From: Bdellovibrionales bacterium
GTDB lineage: Bacteria; Bdellovibrionota; Bdellovibrionia; Bdellovibrionales; UBA1609
Assembly (NCBI GenBank): GCA_023299885.1
Contig: JALZUS010000064.1
Span: 1-35,547, forward strand
DNA length: 35,547 bases
Reading direction: 5' to 3'
A program made the translations under genes and the position numbers. This document shows positions 33,597-35,547 of the stretch, in pieces (position 1 is the stretch's first letter; every line of letters starts with the position of its first letter). The notes beneath the pieces are model-generated. The model had not been told where the DNA came from, did not search any database, and was given only the letters and a program-made list of their open reading frames with translations.

Positions 33597-34745
33597 ATGA
33601 CAGACATTTTAAGACAGGGGTGGGATTTGTCTGAGAACTCAACATTAACTATGGGTAGATCTTTTAAGCAGCTCGGTGAGCTGTACTGGGATCGATTAGA
33701 TTTTGCTCCGGCAATTGATAATTTCGCTAAGGCGGCCACAGTCTTCTACAACGAAGTGGATCTAGATAGCTATCTGGAGTGCCAGCTTCGTCTTTTAAGG
33801 ATGTTTGCAGAAAAAGATGATCGTGAGCAGGTGCTGCGTATACAGCAAACCTTAGAGCAGCAGTTGTCAGCAGGCAAAATAAAATTCAATGCAATGACAT
33901 ATTATATTTTTAGTCTTTGCTCTTCTTATTTTAACGATAAATTTAAAGCTATGGATTTTATAGAGCGCTCTCTAGAGCTCGCTTTAAAAAGTGATAATAA
34001 GGTGGATATCTGTAGAGCTATTTTGGGCCGAAGTTATTTACTGTTTGCTGAAGGAAAAGTAAACGAAGCTTTAAATGAAGTAACAAATTTAAAAGTATTT
34101 TTTCAAGTGATTGCGATTCCAAGGATGGAGTTGTCTACTCAAATTTTATTAGCTCGTATTTATCAAAAATTAGGGCAAACGCAAAAAGCTTTAGATACTT
34201 TATGGGGCAGTTACGAGTATTTAAATAAGCATAAAAATTTATTTTTATTGGTACACTTATTTTATGCCTTGGGTGTTGTCCATGAGGCTCGTGGTGAAAA
34301 TGAGTTAGCAAAAACTCACCTTAATATGGCAAAAAGTTTTTGCCCGGTTAATAATTTAAAACATTTTGTAAAGCAAGTAGATGCTAAGCTGACAGAGATG
34401 GATCGGGTAGAACAAGAGTCAGACTTTGATATTATTTTTGATACAAATAACCCGGTTATTGTTGAGGCCGAAAGAGGGCAGATTGATTTTAAAAACCAAT
34501 TTGTCTTGATGGATTTGCTAAGGCTTTTCATAGAGAACCCAGGTGTTGTTTATTCAAAAGAATCATTAGTAAAAGAAGTTTGGGATCAAAATTATGATCC
34601 GAGAGTGCATGATAACAAAATTTACGTAACGATAAAGAGGCTTAGAAAACTTATAGAGCCTTTAACGGGAGAGTCTAAATATATTTTTAGATCACGTGAG
34701 GGGTACTTCTTTAATAAGCGAGTAAAGGTGTGCCTAAAAAAATAA
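33597..34745 (+). CDS. TPR-repeat protein with C-terminal OmpR/PhoB-type winged helix
   Basis: A 382-residue predicted transcription regulator. Residues about 15-265 are all-helical with tetratricopeptide-like repeats (for example FKQLGELYWDRLDFAPAIDNFAKAA, and LLARIYQKLGQTQKALDTLW). Residues about 295-378 match the Trans_reg_C winged helix: LLRLFIENPGVVYSKESLVKEVW, a recognition helix NKIYVTIKRLRKLIEP, and the YIFRSREGYFFN wing. There is no receiver domain, so the TPR part presumably senses a protein partner or peptide, somewhat like SARP or MalT-type architectures but with the DNA-binding domain last. No Shine-Dalgarno is seen at ATG 33597; ATG 33651 is an alternative. It lies downstream of lon and upstream of a small exported protein. 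Targets are unknown. Confidence 0.82.
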   Translation: MTDILRQGWDLSENSTLTMGRSFKQLGELYWDRLDFAPAIDNFAKAATVFYNEVDLDSYLECQLRLLRMFAEKDDREQVLRIQQTLEQQLSAGKIKFNAMTYYIFSLCSSYFNDKFKAMDFIERSLELALKSDNKVDICRAILGRSYLLFAEGKVNEALNEVTNLKVFFQVIAIPRMELSTQILLARIYQKLGQTQKALDTLWGSYEYLNKHKNLFLLVHLFYALGVVHEARGENELAKTHLNMAKSFCPVNNLKHFVKQVDAKLTEMDRVEQESDFDIIFDTNNPVIVEAERGQIDFKNQFVLMDLLRLFIENPGVVYSKESLVKEVWDQNYDPRVHDNKIYVTIKRLRKLIEPLTGESKYIFRSREGYFFNKRVKVCLKK

Positions 34746-34780
34746 GCGAATAGAAATAAATTTTAATTAAGGGGATTAGA

Positions 34781-35287
34781 GTGAAGAAAATATTAATTGG
34801 GTTGATGGCATTTTTGTATGTAGGCATAGCCAGTGCTGAGGTTGATTTTAAGATACTAGATACTTTTCCTTGGCCACATGCCGCAAGATGTACTTTAGAT
34901 AAAGGTTCACTTCTTGGGGGTTGGGAGCTGGAAAACGGTGAATTTATATTTGTAAAAGAATTTAAAAAAATGGACGGCAATAAATTAGTCTCTGTAGAAA
35001 AGTATAACACAAGCCTTGAGAGAGTAGCGCGTGGATGGGGTGAGTATACAGATTCTGCAACAGTCCAGGTTGATATGTATGGTATTTTCAAAGAACATTC
35101 GATTACAAAAACAAAGGTTGTTTTTGGTTTTTACTCTCCAGTTTCAAATAATGGAAGTGCTTGCCTTGTGAAGACTCCATATCTACTAAGTGTTGATGCT
35201 AATGCTACTGCTGAGAACGTAGGCATATCGGGTAGTAATTATTATCAGATGCAAAGGTTTGAAGACTTATCATTGATTCTTAAATAG
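34781..35287 (+). CDS. Small exported protein of unknown function, GTG start
   Basis: A 168-residue protein with a clear Sec signal: Lys-Lys, hydrophobic core and cleavage after ASA at about residue 19 (ASA/EVDF). The mature part has only two Cys (AARCTL and SACLV), which could form one disulfide, and looks beta-rich. I recognise no family. The start codon is GTG, with AAGGGG 6 bases upstream. It lies 35 bases after the TPR/winged-helix gene on the same strand, so it may be cotranscribed with, or a target of, that regulator. A 10-bp hairpin follows before the tRNA. Confidence 0.72.
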   Translation: MKKILIGLMAFLYVGIASAEVDFKILDTFPWPHAARCTLDKGSLLGGWELENGEFIFVKEFKKMDGNKLVSVEKYNTSLERVARGWGEYTDSATVQVDMYGIFKEHSITKTKVVFGFYSPVSNNGSACLVKTPYLLSVDANATAENVGISGSNYYQMQRFEDLSLILK

Positions 35288-35334
35288 TAAATGATAGCTT
35301 CTGGAAGAATTATTCACACAACCAGATAAATAAC

Positions 35335-35371
35335 TAGACAAGAAGGACCAATTTTTATAATTTGGTCCTTC
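35335..35371 (+). promoter_or_regulatory. Inverted repeat enclosing a -10 element before tRNA-Val
   Basis: GAAGGACCAA (35342-35351) and TTGGTCCTTC (35362-35371) form a perfect 10-bp repeat. The 10-base centre ends in TATAAT (35356-35361), and TAGACA lies at 35335-35340 with a 15-base spacer. No T-run follows the right arm, so a plain terminator is unlikely. It may be the tRNA promoter with an overlapping operator, or an unusual hairpin. Confidence 0.45.
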
Positions 35372-35379
35372 ACCAATTT

Positions 35380-35455
35380 AGGGGCTTAGCTCAGTTGGTA
35401 GAGCGCCACCCTTACAAGGTGGATGTCGTCGGTTCGACCCCGGCAGCCCCTACCA
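35380..35455 (+). tRNA. tRNA-Val (anticodon TAC)
   Basis: A complete 76-base cloverleaf: acceptor AGGGGCT with AGCCCCT; D-arm GCTC/GAGC with loop AGTTGGTA; anticodon stem CCACC/GGTGG with loop CTTACAA, anticodon TAC, reading Val GUA and related codons; T-arm GTCGG/CCGGC with TTCGACC; discriminator A; CCA encoded in the gene. The extra arm is five bases, so it is class I. Confidence 0.97.
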
Positions 35456-35485
35456 TTTTAAACTCAAATTATTTTATAAATATTT

Positions 35486-35506
35486 CATGAAAATGTCTTT
35501 TTCATG
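35486..35506. other. Small hairpin downstream of tRNA-Val
   Basis: CATGAAA (35486-35492) and TTTCATG (35500-35506) form a 7-bp stem. No T-run follows. It could aid tRNA 3' processing or be a weak terminator. The last 40 bases of the window show another short repeat (TTGGA/TCCAA) and no gene. Confidence 0.3.
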
Positions 35507-35547
35507 CGTCTGTGCCTTTATTGGATGTAACCTCAGTCCAACAATTA

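Noticed and set aside
1..35547. CRISPR array, insertion sequence, prophage or integron
   Set aside because: No regularly spaced repeats, transposase, integrase or phage structural genes are visible; the five repeated units at 6868-7731 are protein modules.

Overview
The window is an A+T-rich, gene-dense stretch of a bacterial chromosome. Nearly every gene belongs to a housekeeping or stress-response family. The gene styles point to a member of the Bdellovibrionota or a nearby deltaproteobacterial-type lineage: lysine-rich proteins, a large type IV prepilin-like protein with Cys-rich modules, many exported proteins of unknown function, and a pgpA-cinA-recA cluster back to back with recX-alaS. 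That placement is inference from style and context, not from a marker gene.

Layout. 1-5 kb: a response regulator with a GGDEF diguanylate cyclase domain, a serine esterase translationally coupled to a DMT-family transporter, and a divergent mutY / ureohydrolase pair. 5-8.2 kb: a solitary 1010-residue prepilin-like protein with five tandem Cys-rich modules, behind a good match to a sigma-28 promoter. 8.3-14 kb: recX-alaS on the minus strand, back to back with pgpA-cinA(pncC)-recA on the plus strand. 14.2-18.3 kb: a 1361-residue exported protein that joins two Hsp100/Clp-type AAA+ domains to an FtsH-type M41 zinc protease domain. This is the most unusual gene here. 18.5-21.5 kb: a minus-strand run of an isopenicillin-N-synthase-like oxygenase, an exported protein and an aspartokinase-like protein. 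21.7-26.9 kb: RNase R, a DUF2780-type protein and a HerA-like ATPase. 27-33.4 kb: pepA, then clpP-clpX and lon. 33.6-35.5 kb: a TPR/winged-helix regulator, a small exported protein and tRNA-Val(TAC).

Together the region is dominated by protein turnover (ClpXP, Lon, PepA, the exported AAA+/M41 fusion), RNA turnover (RNase R) and DNA maintenance (RecA, RecX, MutY). Well-formed intrinsic terminators separate most transcription units. Start signals look bimodal: some genes have a near-perfect Shine-Dalgarno, while others have none and may be leaderless. Several starts differ from a longest-ORF reading. pgpA most likely starts at ATT 11732, recA at 12878, the DUF2780 gene at 24069 and pepA at 28429. 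clpP uses TTG, and the small exported gene at 34781 uses GTG. No insertion sequence, prophage, CRISPR array or rRNA gene is visible.
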